Shown piece after piece: positions 30,245-40,219 of a DNA stretch of 64,000 nt; the first letter of the stretch is position 1, and each line of letters starts with the position of its first letter. The notes under the pieces are model-generated. The model saw only the letters and a program-made list of their open reading frames with translations, made no database searches and was not told the origin of the DNA. Position numbers and translations under genes: made by a program. Source of the DNA: Mariprofundaceae bacterium (GTDB lineage Bacteria; Pseudomonadota; Zetaproteobacteria; Mariprofundales; Mariprofundaceae); contig JAJFLC010000015.1 in the NCBI GenBank assembly GCA_021772895.1, positions 62,001-126,000 on the forward strand. The letters run 5' to 3'.

Positions 30245-30319
30245 TGGTACTCCCAAGGGGAATCGAACCCCTGTTTCCGGCGTGAGAGGCCAGCGTCCTA
30301 ACCGCTAGACGATGGGAGC
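30245..30319 (-). tRNA. tRNA-Glu (anticodon CTC)
   Basis: On the minus strand, GCTCCCA pairs with TGGGAGT (first pair G-U) in the acceptor stem. The anticodon stem CTGGC/GCCGG closes the loop CTCTCAC with anticodon CTC, and the T arm reads CAGGGGTTCGATTCCCCTT. The 3' CCA is encoded (30245-30247). The D-arm (CGTCTAGCGGTTAGGACG) is typical of tRNA-Glu. It lies 20 bp downstream of the end of the cheA-like gene on the same strand. Confidence 0.93.
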
Positions 30320-30339
30320 AAAGTACAAAAATGGGTCTG

Positions 30340-32802
30340 TTAACTTTCGTTTAAAGGCCCTACAAGCATACGAATATTTTTCAGCAGACTTTCGCTATCC
30401 AGTTGCTGTTTCACCAGATAGGCATCCGCACCCGCTTCAAGGGCGCGCACCCTGTCTTCCGCACTTTCGCGGGTCGAGATAATAAGCACAGGAATATCTT
30501 CATACTGAGACTGGTTCCTCATTCGACGTACCAGACCAAAGCCATCCAATCGTGGCATTTCAAGATCGGTCACCACCATATCATACGTTTCCATTTCAAG
30601 CTTCGCCAAAGCATCAAGACCATCAATGGCTGTATCCACACTAAATCCTAGGCTTTCAAGAATTCCCTGCTCAATTTTTCGAGCAATCAATGAATCATCT
30701 GCTAACAGCACTTTTTGATTAAACTGACCTTTTTCTTCCACCTTAATATCGAGTTCATCATTCGGAGAAGTACGACCCATTTCTTTAATACCGTAAGGTT
30801 CAAGCAACAACAAAACAGATCCATCAGCTGCAATGGTATTACCCATCAAGCCCTGCGGCTGATAACGTTTGATATATGGATCAAGATCACGAATCACAAT
30901 TTCATTATCATGAAACAGTTCATCAATAACAATGCCTACATAACCTTCAATATGCTCTGAGATCAATACATAAGGATAGTCAGAAAGTGTATCAGGATCT
31001 GTTGTCATCATGCGGCGAAGATCAACAATAGGCACCTGATGCTGGCCATAACGAACAAAATCTTTGCCGCCGGCACCTTGCTCAAGCTTTTGCACACCCA
31101 GAGGAATCACCTGATCAATCATATGCGTCAGCATACCAAATTTCTGATCACCCATTCTGAATAACAACGCGTGCTGAACAGCAATACGCACAGGCAGAGA
31201 TAAAATAAAACGTGTGCCCTTCCCTAGTTCTGTATTGATACGAATTGAGCCTGTCAGCCGGCGTATCGTGTCCTGGACAACGTTCATGCCAATACCACGC
31301 CCTGCCAAATCATCCACATTACTATATGTTGAGAAACCAGGCCGGAAAATCATCTCCAGAATCTCTGCCGAATCCATGGCATCTGCTTCAGCCCGTGTTG
31401 TTACACCGCGTTGAACCGCTGCCTCTCTAATTTTATCAGAATCAATACCACGGCCATCATCCACCACTTCAATACGGATTTCATTGCCACTTTGACGAGC
31501 CAGAATCGTAATTTGTCCGTGTTCCGGTTTTCCTTCGGCTTTTCGTACTTCAGGAGATTCAATACCATGTGCAACAGCGTTATTCAGCAGGTGTACCAGA
31601 GGTTCAACCAGTGCTTCTGCGACCCCTTGGTCAACTTCGACACTCTTGCCTGCAATTTGTAAGTTCACATTTTTACTGGCTCGAACTGCAACATCGCGAA
31701 TCGCACGCGGAAATGTAGAAAAAATACTATCGAGTGGCCTTAACATGAGCGAAAGAACCTGATCCCGAAGGTCTTTCAGCATGATTCCACTGCGGGATTG
31801 TCCATGTCTGAATTCATCAATAAAATATTGAGTTTTGCGCACCTTTGCATCAATGGATGCGTCCAGGCCATACATTGAATCAGCAAGATCTTTGCCGCTT
31901 GATAAGCCATCTTTAAACTGGCGCCACTCACGACGCAGCGCACGCATTTCAAGGTGAAGGCTATGCATGCTCTCTTCAACAGATTCGCCACGTGATTGTT
32001 CGGTACTTAATTCAATCACATGGTTGGAAAGATCTTCCAGACGCTCTGCATCCACCCGAAGAAAACGGCCCGAACTTTTTCTTTGCCCCAAAGCTGCCAT
32101 TTCAATTTGGGAAACATCCGGCCTGAAATCACTGATGTCTTCTTCAATGGGCTCTGTATCCGGAAGTGGTGTGAAAGCAAGGTTTTTGTAGTCTTCCAGC
32201 GCTTCTACAGAACCAGCTCCCAATGTTGAGTCATCTCGCTCGCTTACCAGCTCGATTTCATCATTTTCACCAGCAGCTGTTTCTGACAATGCCGATGGTC
32301 TGCTTTTTTTCCACGCTTCAGCTTCATCAGCACCAATAAGGCCACTGACGGCGCTTTTTTCTTCCTGATCATCCGTTGTTTCTGTTTCAGCAAGTGAGGC
32401 AACTGCTGAGCCACCTTTAAGGGTTTTGAGCAAGTCATCATATGTGGAACGCAAGACATCCGGATCAAGCAGCTCATTTCCATTCGGGTCATCCAGGCGT
32501 TGCGCAAGTTTGTCATGAAGATCATAAAGAAACTGGGTTGCTTCCGCTGTGCGCCAGTCAGCATGTTCAATAAACTGTTCAATCGCATCTTCAAACAGAT
32601 GCCCAACGCCACCCACATCTTTCACACCCAGCATTAAAGCTGAACCCTTAATGGTATGGGCGTCACGACGAAGCTCTACCAACTCTTCATCTGAAATGTT
32701 TCCTGATTCAAAATTAACCAGATGTTGGTCAATCGAGGCTAAACGTTCTTTTGCCTCATCAAAAAATGAGGCAAGAAAACTTGAAAGATCAAAGTCGGAC
32801 AA
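30340..32802 (-). CDS. CheA-type hybrid histidine kinase with C-terminal receiver
   Basis: Chemotaxis-family kinase of 820 residues. An Hpt domain at about 1-110 has the phosphorylated H49 in AHTIKGSALMLG. A long acidic linker follows, then a dimerisation helix pair, an ATPase domain (LLNNAVAHGIESPE, VVDDGRGID, GRGIGMNVV), a CheW-like domain (MLTHMIDQVIPL to about 680), and a receiver at about 695-815 with phospho-Asp in VVTDLEMPRLDG. There is a single Hpt, unlike the multi-Hpt ChpA/PilL kinases. It is last in a four-gene unit with an MCP, a CheW and a PilB/GspE-receiver fusion, pointing to control of type IV pili or a related surface machine rather than flagella. Confidence 0.93.
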   Translation of the reverse strand: MSDFDLSSFLASFFDEAKERLASIDQHLVNFESGNISDEELVELRRDAHTIKGSALMLGVKDVGGVGHLFEDAIEQFIEHADWRTAEATQFLYDLHDKLAQRLDDPNGNELLDPDVLRSTYDDLLKTLKGGSAVASLAETETTDDQEEKSAVSGLIGADEAEAWKKSRPSALSETAAGENDEIELVSERDDSTLGAGSVEALEDYKNLAFTPLPDTEPIEEDISDFRPDVSQIEMAALGQRKSSGRFLRVDAERLEDLSNHVIELSTEQSRGESVEESMHSLHLEMRALRREWRQFKDGLSSGKDLADSMYGLDASIDAKVRKTQYFIDEFRHGQSRSGIMLKDLRDQVLSLMLRPLDSIFSTFPRAIRDVAVRASKNVNLQIAGKSVEVDQGVAEALVEPLVHLLNNAVAHGIESPEVRKAEGKPEHGQITILARQSGNEIRIEVVDDGRGIDSDKIREAAVQRGVTTRAEADAMDSAEILEMIFRPGFSTYSNVDDLAGRGIGMNVVQDTIRRLTGSIRINTELGKGTRFILSLPVRIAVQHALLFRMGDQKFGMLTHMIDQVIPLGVQKLEQGAGGKDFVRYGQHQVPIVDLRRMMTTDPDTLSDYPYVLISEHIEGYVGIVIDELFHDNEIVIRDLDPYIKRYQPQGLMGNTIAADGSVLLLLEPYGIKEMGRTSPNDELDIKVEEKGQFNQKVLLADDSLIARKIEQGILESLGFSVDTAIDGLDALAKLEMETYDMVVTDLEMPRLDGFGLVRRMRNQSQYEDIPVLIISTRESAEDRVRALEAGADAYLVKQQLDSESLLKNIRMLVGPLNES

Positions 32803-32818
32803 TGCCTATCTGCTACGA

Positions 32819-34276
32819 TTATACGAATTTTCTGAGTTTTTCAGATGTCTCATTCAGACGATGAGAAGCATCTCGCGACTTCTGCATTTGTGTCGCTGAA
32901 TCCTGCAAAAGATCTGAAATCTGGCGCATGGTTTCCACAAATTCCTGAGAACTTTTATCCTGTTTTCCTGTCGCCTGCGCAATGGTTCGCACTGCCTGAC
33001 TTGTTTTTTCGGACATACTCTGCATTTTCTCCAACGCTTCACCGGCACGTTGAGCAATTTTCACACCTTTTGCGACCTCTGCAAGGCCTTCCTGAGTCAC
33101 GTCAATGGATTCCTTTGTTGATACATGCACATCGTTCACCACAGTCTGGATCTCCTGCGTAAAGGCACGAGCACGCTCAGACAGACGGCGCACTTCACCC
33201 GCCACAACTGCAAATCGTTTGCCAAACTCACCCGCAGCAGCGGATTCAATCGATGCATTCAATGCCAGTAAATGTGTTTCATCCGCAATCTCCTGAATCG
33301 AATCCACCGATTCAAGAATCTGCTCTGCTTTTCGACCTGCATCCGTCACCTTTTGAGCAATGGTTGTTACTTCCTGACGAATCTTATCCATGTAACCGAT
33401 GGCTTCTTTCACCGCAGAAGCTCCTTCATTGGCCGACTCTGTCGTCGCACTTGCAATCCGTTCCACACTTAATGCTGTCATCGCAATTTTCTTGGCTGCC
33501 CCGGACATATCCTCCAGCTCTGTCGTAACGCCTGCAACTGAACGTGCCTGCGTATCGGATGCGTTGGCCTGTTGATCAACCGCACCCAAAATTTCCTCTG
33601 AAGAATAAGCCACATCCTGTGCCACATCAGAGATTGTTGTCGTCACCCTGTTTACAAAGCTTCGACTCAATAAGGCGAGAATCACAACAACAAACAAAAT
33701 AATGACAATATTAATTACTGCCAGGGTTGTAATTTGGTCTGTTTTGGTTTTTGCCTCAGCAGCCAGTGCTTTTTCCAAACGCGTTGTTACCGCTGTCATT
33801 TTTTCCTGTCCCACAAAAACAAGGCTTTGCGCCACAACAGTCACGTTACCTGCCATCTCAGAAGGGATTTTTCCGCTCACAATATCATCTGCAATACCGA
33901 TCACTTCCTGCATTAACTCAAATACTTCCTGTAACTCTTTATTATCAACATCTGTTAAAACCGGCAGGGCAACCACTTCACCATACAAACCCAGAAAATC
34001 CTGAGATGCCTGATCAAGCTTGGGTATATCTTCTTCATTTTGAGTCAGTGTATAGTCATTGAGTGGGAGTAGAATATTAGGCAATGACGATTTGAATTTT
34101 TCCAGTCGTGCCTGATGATCATACAATTGGGAAAGATCCTTTAAGCCTTTTCCGGCACGATCAAATGCAAACAGAACTGCACCGATCAAAACCGCAAACA
34201 AAAGCATCGAAAGCACAATGTTTCGTTTCGCAAGTTGCCGTAAATTCTTTACATTTTCTTTTCCAGAATCTGTCAT
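32819..34276 (-). CDS. Methyl-accepting chemotaxis protein
   Basis: Membrane chemoreceptor of 485 residues. First membrane helix at about 22-42, periplasmic helical sensor domain of about 150 residues, second helix at about 190-212, then a cytoplasmic coiled coil. The tip sequence is ESVDSIQEIADETHLLALNASIESAAAGEFGKRFAVVAGEVRRLSER. No HAMP domain is obvious after helix 2. The start at 34276 has GGGGAG about 7 bases upstream; the TTG at 34291 lies over that site. It presumably couples through the CheW encoded just before it to the CheA after it. Confidence 0.93.
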   Translation of the reverse strand: MTDSGKENVKNLRQLAKRNIVLSMLLFAVLIGAVLFAFDRAGKGLKDLSQLYDHQARLEKFKSSLPNILLPLNDYTLTQNEEDIPKLDQASQDFLGLYGEVVALPVLTDVDNKELQEVFELMQEVIGIADDIVSGKIPSEMAGNVTVVAQSLVFVGQEKMTAVTTRLEKALAAEAKTKTDQITTLAVINIVIILFVVVILALLSRSFVNRVTTTISDVAQDVAYSSEEILGAVDQQANASDTQARSVAGVTTELEDMSGAAKKIAMTALSVERIASATTESANEGASAVKEAIGYMDKIRQEVTTIAQKVTDAGRKAEQILESVDSIQEIADETHLLALNASIESAAAGEFGKRFAVVAGEVRRLSERARAFTQEIQTVVNDVHVSTKESIDVTQEGLAEVAKGVKIAQRAGEALEKMQSMSEKTSQAVRTIAQATGKQDKSSQEFVETMRQISDLLQDSATQMQKSRDASHRLNETSEKLRKFV

Positions 34277-34376
34277 TTCAATTCTCCCCAAACGCTCTAG
34301 AAGGTTTGTAAAATACGTTGCTCAAATCGTGAGCTATCATGTCTTTAATCCTGGGCCATTGCAAGGTATCTCACCA

Positions 34377-34871
34377 TTATTCAAACAACATCTGAGTATT
34401 TAAAACATTGAAGATATCACCTTCAATATTCATTTCGCCCCGCAAAAAATCATGACTATCCGGATCCACATCAGGCAAGTTGCTTTTTGCGACACGGTAC
34501 AGTTCAGAAACTTCATCCACCCAGATTCCCAAATGCATCCGTGGATGGCGCAAGATTATAAAGCGAGTGTTTTCTGTCTGCTCTCCCCGTTTCTGCCCCA
34601 GATGTAAAACTTTGCCAGGGTCAATAATACATACAATCTGGCCTCGAATATTGCTCACACCCATCAGATGATCCGGAGCCATGGGTACGGGCGTGAGTTT
34701 TAAAGGTTTAAGAATTTCTTCTACTTCCTGAACAGGCAGCAGAAAAAACGCCCCATTCATCCATACCTTCATTAACTCAGCCTGTTCTTCAACAGGAACA
34801 TCTTCCGTAGAAGACGCATCCGCATCTACATCCACATCCACATCAATTTCTTCGGTTTCTTTGTCTGTCAT
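34377..34871 (-). CDS. CheW-like coupling protein
   Basis: A 164-residue adaptor. The first 30 residues are a highly acidic, repetitive tail (DVDVDVDADAS, then EDVPVEEQ), followed by a single CheW domain with PVQEVEEILKPLKLTPVP and HLMGVSNIRGQIVCIID. Probably links the neighbouring MCP and CheA. It starts 10 bases after the end of the ATPase-receiver gene and is likely co-transcribed. Confidence 0.9.
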   Translation of the reverse strand: MTDKETEEIDVDVDVDADASSTEDVPVEEQAELMKVWMNGAFFLLPVQEVEEILKPLKLTPVPMAPDHLMGVSNIRGQIVCIIDPGKVLHLGQKRGEQTENTRFIILRHPRMHLGIWVDEVSELYRVAKSNLPDVDPDSHDFLRGEMNIEGDIFNVLNTQMLFE

Positions 34872-34881
34872 CTCACCTCCC

Positions 34882-37089
34882 TCACTGCTTCACAGAGCTA
34901 CTGATGCGATCGTACATCGCAATCATCTTTCTCACGCGCGCCTGCAGTTTCATCGGTTCGACAGGTTTGCAAATATAGTCATCTGCGCCGCTATCAAGCC
35001 CTGTCACTTCATCTTCTTCATCTTTACGAGAGGTAAGCATGACCAACGCAATGCTATCGTATTTACTCTGCTCACGAACTTTTTCAACAAGCTCCATGCC
35101 GCTCATGTTTGGCATTTCACAATCTGTAAGTACAAGACTCAAGGAATCATCCATGCGTTGAATCAATTCCCAACCCTGATCACCATCTTCAGCTTCAATC
35201 ACTTCATAACCATCAGACTGAAGCACAAACTTCACCAGGCTTCGAATGCTTTTTGAATCATCAATAATCATGACACTCTTTTTACCGGATGACCTGGCTT
35301 TATCACTTCTGACCTTCTCTTTAAGCTTGTGCATATCACCGAGCGACATCAATTGCCCATCATCATTCAGGCGGTCACGCATCTTAAAACCTTCCAAAGG
35401 TGTTGAGTTACGCATCACCTCATCAAGACTTGTCACGCCTGTAAGTGCTTTGCTTAGACCATCTTCAAAGAGGGAGAACATGCCTTCTTCCCGGGCTGCC
35501 TGTGCAAGTTCACGGTCTGGTGTTCCCCGTGCAATAAGCTCACGCACATGATCACTCACATAAAACACCTCATGCATACCAATCCGGCCTTTATAACCGA
35601 TATTCATGCAATCCTTACAGCCTGCGGGCTCGTAAAAAAACACCTCGTCAGGAATATCAAAACGTTCAATAAAATCTGTAGGAGGTGTCACTTTCTTTCT
35701 GCACTGCAAACAAAGTCTGCGTGCCAGACGCTGTGCCACCACAAGATTCAATGAAGATGCAAGCATCGCCGCATCAATGCCGATTTCCAATAAGCGTGTC
35801 ACAGTTGATGGCGCATCATTCGTATGTAAGGTTGATAACACCAGATGACCTGTCTGAGCTGCGTGAAGGGCAATTTCAGCCGTTTCTTCATCGCGAATTT
35901 CACCCACCATCACGACGTCAGGGTCCTGCCTGAGGATTGAACGGAGGGCTGCGGCAAAGGTCATGCCCGCTTTCGGGTTCACCTGAACCTGATTAATTCC
36001 TTTGATTTGAAACTCAATCGGATCTTCAACCGTCACCAGATTTGTCTCTTCATCTTTAATATGATGTAAAAATGAATACAGTGTTGTTGTTTTTCCACTT
36101 CCGGTTGGCCCTGTAACCAGAACCGCACCCGTAGGGCGTCCAATACATTCTCTCACACGGGCATCTGCTTTTTTTTCAAAACCCAAAATATCCAGATTAA
36201 GCGACAAACCACTCTTATCAAGGATTCGCAACACCACTTTTTCGCCGTGCATCGCCGGCAATGTTGATACCCGCATATCGTAACTTTTACCCCACAATTT
36301 AATGCGGGTACGGCCATCCTGAGGTGTGCGGGTATTTGCGATATCCAGTTTGGACATGATTTTAATACGTGATGCCACCAAGGGGTGGGCTTTAACCGGG
36401 AATTTAAGTGCGGAACGTAACCTGCCGTCCACACGCATCCGAACAATGCTGATTTTCTCCCCGGCTTCGATGTGAATATCTGAGCTGCCCATTTTCATGG
36501 CCTGAACGATAAGACCATTCACCAGTTTGATAATAGGAGAATCTTCAGCCCCGCGTTTCAGTTCATCCAGATTGGCACTTGCAGCTTTTTCTTCACTTTC
36601 AGTTGAAAAGCTTGAATCATCATAATCGTCACTCAAACCCTCCATGGCCGCATCAAAAGCTGCATCACCTTGATAAAACTCTCTTATTTTCTTCTGAATA
36701 ACATCCGGACGGGCAAATACCGGCTTGACGCGAAGCCCCAATTTAAACTGCAGTGCATCCAGGCTTGCAAAATCCATTGGATCGCCTGTTGCGATAATGA
36801 TTTCACCAGCCTGAAAATCAATCGGAACAAATTTATATTCAATACATAACTGTTCAGCGCATTTTTTCAGCAACCCTTCATTGGCTTGAAAGTCAGAAAC
36901 ATCAAGAAATGGGACCTTATAAATACGGGCCAGCATTCTAAGCAATTCATCCGCATCAATCTCATTTATGCCCAACAGCGCCAAAAGAACAGCCCCTTTG
37001 CGACCTTCGTCGCTTTGAAGGGCATCCGACATCTGATCCTGAGTGACAACACCACTTTCAATAAGTTCCTGTTGCTGTTTTAAAAGCAT
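34882..37089 (-). CDS. PilB/GspE-type secretion ATPase fused to a C-terminal receiver domain
   Basis: A hexameric motor ATPase of type IV pili or type II secretion with an added response-regulator domain (735 residues). MshEN/T2SSE-N-like region about 1-140; ATPase core with Walker A GPTGSGKT (327-334), Asp box VEDPIEF, Walker B DPDVVMVGEIRDEE (389-402) and His box; zinc tetracysteine C460, C463, C491, C494, which marks the PilB/GspE extension class rather than PilT. After a linker, a receiver at about 605-725 has D610-D611, phospho-Asp D656 (VLTDCEMP), S687 and K708. First gene of an operon with CheW, MCP and CheA-receiver, so phosphorylation by that CheA is the natural inference. No pilin or PilC gene is in view. 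Confidence 0.93.
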   Translation of the reverse strand: MLLKQQQELIESGVVTQDQMSDALQSDEGRKGAVLLALLGINEIDADELLRMLARIYKVPFLDVSDFQANEGLLKKCAEQLCIEYKFVPIDFQAGEIIIATGDPMDFASLDALQFKLGLRVKPVFARPDVIQKKIREFYQGDAAFDAAMEGLSDDYDDSSFSTESEEKAASANLDELKRGAEDSPIIKLVNGLIVQAMKMGSSDIHIEAGEKISIVRMRVDGRLRSALKFPVKAHPLVASRIKIMSKLDIANTRTPQDGRTRIKLWGKSYDMRVSTLPAMHGEKVVLRILDKSGLSLNLDILGFEKKADARVRECIGRPTGAVLVTGPTGSGKTTTLYSFLHHIKDEETNLVTVEDPIEFQIKGINQVQVNPKAGMTFAAALRSILRQDPDVVMVGEIRDEETAEIALHAAQTGHLVLSTLHTNDAPSTVTRLLEIGIDAAMLASSLNLVVAQRLARRLCLQCRKKVTPPTDFIERFDIPDEVFFYEPAGCKDCMNIGYKGRIGMHEVFYVSDHVRELIARGTPDRELAQAAREEGMFSLFEDGLSKALTGVTSLDEVMRNSTPLEGFKMRDRLNDDGQLMSLGDMHKLKEKVRSDKARSSGKKSVMIIDDSKSIRSLVKFVLQSDGYEVIEAEDGDQGWELIQRMDDSLSLVLTDCEMPNMSGMELVEKVREQSKYDSIALVMLTSRKDEEDEVTGLDSGADDYICKPVEPMKLQARVRKMIAMYDRISSSVKQ

Positions 37090-37240
37090 TCGTTAGCAGT
37101 CCTATGCGCGCCGTTTATAATAAGAGTTTGTTAACATAAGCGGCTAACTGTTTAAAATCAAGAAGATTTTTAATTATTTCACTGCCATTGAGGCAAGCAA
37201 CTCTTCCACACGTCCAACTCTGTAGATAGTCTGCCAAACT

Positions 37241-38554
37241 ATGGCACATTCTTTTTCCGGTATTCAACTTTATCTGTCTGTTTTTGCATTGCTAACATCT
37301 GTGTTGTCAGGCTGTGTTCCCCAACAGAAAAACGAAGCTCTAGGATCGCTCCCTCCTGCTCATGCCACAGCCCCGAACACCATCATTCCGAAACAGGGTG
37401 CCGTTCCTCTTTCTGATACATATCAAAATGACATATCTAAAAACGAGCTCTTTGATTCACTTCCCCTCTCCGACATCGCGGCAGCTCAGGCAGAAGTAAA
37501 ACACCATGTGCTGCCCCATTGGCCAAAAATTTCAGAGCGCTCTGTTTTTGTCCGGCAGCGCATGTTGAATGTGCTCAACATTTTGAATGCACCTGAAGGT
37601 TTACAAGCCATTCCTGTGATTGAATCAGGATATAATCCTTATGCACTGTCGTATGCTGGCGCCATGGGACTCTGGCAACTGATGCCAAAAACAGCACGCG
37701 GACTGGGCGTTCGAAATCATCAAGGTCAAAATGGACGCAGGGACATTGAATTCAGCACCACTGCGGCCACCCGGTATCTAATCATCTTACACCAGCGTTT
37801 TGGCAATTGGCCACTTGCATTTGCAGCCTACAACTACGGCCCCTCTGCACTTAGTAAACGCCTTAAAAAACGCCCATGGAAGCCTGAAGATGGTCTGAAA
37901 ACATTGCCAGCGCCTCAAATGACACGTGCTTATGTCCGTCACGTCATTGGTTTTGCAGCATTGCTGCACATGAAAACGTTAACATTCCCCGAGCCACTCT
38001 CCACAAAAGAGATTCAGCTTCTCCCACCTGTTGATCTGCAACAACTTACTTCTCTCTCCGGGCTGGATCACAATTTATTATTCCAATTAAACCCCGAGTT
38101 GGATCAGGCACAATACCTGAAACATAAAATCACCATTCATGTGCCGGAGGAACATCTACCTGTTATTCTGGAACAAATGAAAGCGACAGCACCAAAATAT
38201 GTTCACATTGCCATCCAGCAAGGCGACTCATTATGGAGCCTGGCACGAAAACATCATACAACAACACAACATTTACGCTCACTCAATCCGAGACTTGGAA
38301 AACTTCTAAGCATTGGCAAAACAGTTAAAGTTCCCGCCAATCAGCTTGCCATGGCCAAGCCAACTTATAATCCGCTTCTTAATAAAGGGCGGCGTATTCG
38401 TTACAAGGTCCGTTCCGGCGATTCATTATGGGTCATAGCGAAGCGCTTTGGCACCACGAGCAAAGCAATCGCCCGATCCAATCAGATATCGCAAAACAAA
38501 TTGATTCGTCCCGGAGATACGTTATGGATTTTAGCACGCATTCGACCAAGCTGA
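37241..38554 (+). CDS. MltD-like lytic transglycosylase lipoprotein with two LysM domains
   Basis: Outer-membrane murein hydrolase. Signal peptide with lipobox VLSGC (C25); a family-1 SLT domain at about 110-240 with the catalytic Glu in IPVIESGYNPYA (E128) and AMGLWQLMPKTARGLG; LysM repeats at about 325-370 (VHIAIQQGDSLWSLARKH) and 385-430 (YKVRSGDSLWVIAKRFG) for glycan binding. Divergent from the PilB-receiver operon across about 150 bp. Its end overlaps the next gene's start by 31 bases. Confidence 0.92.
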   Translation: MAHSFSGIQLYLSVFALLTSVLSGCVPQQKNEALGSLPPAHATAPNTIIPKQGAVPLSDTYQNDISKNELFDSLPLSDIAAAQAEVKHHVLPHWPKISERSVFVRQRMLNVLNILNAPEGLQAIPVIESGYNPYALSYAGAMGLWQLMPKTARGLGVRNHQGQNGRRDIEFSTTAATRYLIILHQRFGNWPLAFAAYNYGPSALSKRLKKRPWKPEDGLKTLPAPQMTRAYVRHVIGFAALLHMKTLTFPEPLSTKEIQLLPPVDLQQLTSLSGLDHNLLFQLNPELDQAQYLKHKITIHVPEEHLPVILEQMKATAPKYVHIAIQQGDSLWSLARKHHTTTQHLRSLNPRLGKLLSIGKTVKVPANQLAMAKPTYNPLLNKGRRIRYKVRSGDSLWVIAKRFGTTSKAIARSNQISQNKLIRPGDTLWILARIRPS

Positions 38555-40194
38555 TCATCATACTGCTGATCGTTTTACTGATATCAGCATGCTCCTCACA
38601 AGATCAAAACACCCCAACTGTTGAGCAGCCTGATACACCTCTCGCCGCCAAACCAGCCTATGGAGGTCACCTGACTGATGCCTCTATTGGTGATGCCTCC
38701 AATCTTATTCCCATGATCGCCGGCGACTCCAGCAGCCATGAAGTTGCCGGACAGCTTTACCTCGCACTGCTCAAATATGACCGAAACCTTAATTTGGCCG
38801 GACAGCTTGCAGAAAGCTGGGAGATATCCGATGACCAGCTTAGCATCACATTCAAACTGAGAGATCATATAAAATGGACCGATGGTTTGCCATTCACCTC
38901 AGCAGACTGTGCCTTCACACTTGCCCTCATTCAAAACCCGCTTACACAAAGCGCCTACCAATCCGATTATGCCAAAGTAGCCCGTTTTGAAACACCGGAT
39001 GCATTGACCTTTCGGGTATTCTATTCCGAACCTTATTCCCCCGCACTTTCATCATGGTCGACACTCTCCATCCTTCCCAAACATGTATTTAAAAATGAAG
39101 ATATCATGAATACCAGGCTTTCACGCCAGCCAAAAGCCACGCTTGGCCCATATAGACTGACCGACTGGCAACCCCAACAATCCATCACACTGCTAGCGAA
39201 TCGTAATTATTATGATGGTGACGTCTGGATTGATAAACGAATCACCCGAATCATCCCTGATCTCGCCACTCAGTTTTTGGAGTTATCGGCTGGAAGTATC
39301 GATTCAATGGGATTAACCCCCATTCAATATCAGAGGCTCTTTGACACCAAACCGGCGTTGAAAAAAAATTATAACCGCTACAAATATCTCAAATTTGTTT
39401 ATACCTACCTCGGTTTCAACCTTACCCGAAAACCCTTTGATGATATCCGGGTACGTCAGGCGCTTGCTTTTGCGATTGATCGACAGGAGCTGGTTGATGG
39501 CGTACTTCTCGGTCTCGGTGAAACCATTGCAGCTCCTTACAAACCCGGCACCTACTGGGTCAATGAACAACTAAAACCAAGAACATACAATGTAAACAAA
39601 GCAAAAGAACTGCTGGCCAGCGCCGGGTGGAAAGACAGCGATGGCGATGGCATCCTTGATAAAGATGGCAAGCCTTTCAAATTCACGATTTTGACCAACA
39701 ATGGTAATAAACAGCGTGCAGATAGCGCCACCATTATCCAACAGCGTCTAAAAGATGTTGGCATCAAAGTCGCTGTGCGGCTGGTAGAGTGGTCGGCATT
39801 CATTGAGAACTTCATCAACAAACGTAATTTTGAAGTCGTATTGCTTGGTTGGCAAATGACGCCCGAACCTGATCAATACAGCATTTGGCACTCATCCCAG
39901 ACCGGCGCACGCCAATTCAACTTCCTAAGCTATAACAATCCTGAAGTGGATAAAGCACTGGTGGCAGCCACACGTACTTTTGACAATGAGAAACGCAAAA
40001 AATATTACGATATTGTACAACAGAACATTTACAACGATGTGCCCATAATCTTCCTCTATGCCCCCTATTCCTTACCCGTCATGCACAAACGTATTCATGG
40101 CATTGAGCCAGCACCGGCAGGCATTGCACACAATAGTGAAAAGTGGTTTGTGCCGTTAAAGATGCAAACACATCAAACAGGCATCACACCTTAA
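38524..40194 (+). CDS. Family 5 extracellular solute-binding lipoprotein (oligopeptide type)
   Basis: Periplasmic binding component resembling DppA/OppA (556 residues). The start at 38524 has GGAGA 6 bases upstream and gives a clean signal peptide with lipobox LISAC (C23); the frame is open to 38428 inside mltD. Family blocks: LAESWEISDDQLSITFKLRDHIKWTDG and VRQALAFAIDRQELVDGVLLG. No permease or ATPase genes adjoin it, so it is an orphan binding protein, or works with a transporter encoded elsewhere. Being coupled to mltD hints at murein-peptide uptake, but that is only inference. Confidence 0.9.
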   Translation: MDFSTHSTKLIIILLIVLLISACSSQDQNTPTVEQPDTPLAAKPAYGGHLTDASIGDASNLIPMIAGDSSSHEVAGQLYLALLKYDRNLNLAGQLAESWEISDDQLSITFKLRDHIKWTDGLPFTSADCAFTLALIQNPLTQSAYQSDYAKVARFETPDALTFRVFYSEPYSPALSSWSTLSILPKHVFKNEDIMNTRLSRQPKATLGPYRLTDWQPQQSITLLANRNYYDGDVWIDKRITRIIPDLATQFLELSAGSIDSMGLTPIQYQRLFDTKPALKKNYNRYKYLKFVYTYLGFNLTRKPFDDIRVRQALAFAIDRQELVDGVLLGLGETIAAPYKPGTYWVNEQLKPRTYNVNKAKELLASAGWKDSDGDGILDKDGKPFKFTILTNNGNKQRADSATIIQQRLKDVGIKVAVRLVEWSAFIENFINKRNFEVVLLGWQMTPEPDQYSIWHSSQTGARQFNFLSYNNPEVDKALVAATRTFDNEKRKKYYDIVQQNIYNDVPIIFLYAPYSLPVMHKRIHGIEPAPAGIAHNSEKWFVPLKMQTHQTGITP

Positions 40195-40219
40195 AGATGC
40201 AGATGCGTCTTCGTTTTTT
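40194..40219 (+). terminator. Rho-independent terminator after solute-binding gene
   Basis: AAGATGC (40194-40200) pairs with GCGTCTT (40205-40211), one G-U pair, loop AGAT, followed by CG and six T (40214-40219). It begins on the last base of the stop codon. Confidence 0.65.

Noticed and set aside
34377-34871. Repeated Asp-Val codons in the CheW N-terminus as a microsatellite or phase-variable tract
   Set aside because: Too short and imperfect at DNA level; an acidic tail is a sufficient explanation.
34861-35256. Plus-strand open frame of 131 codons
   Set aside because: Antisense to the receiver part of the ATPase fusion; no family resemblance.
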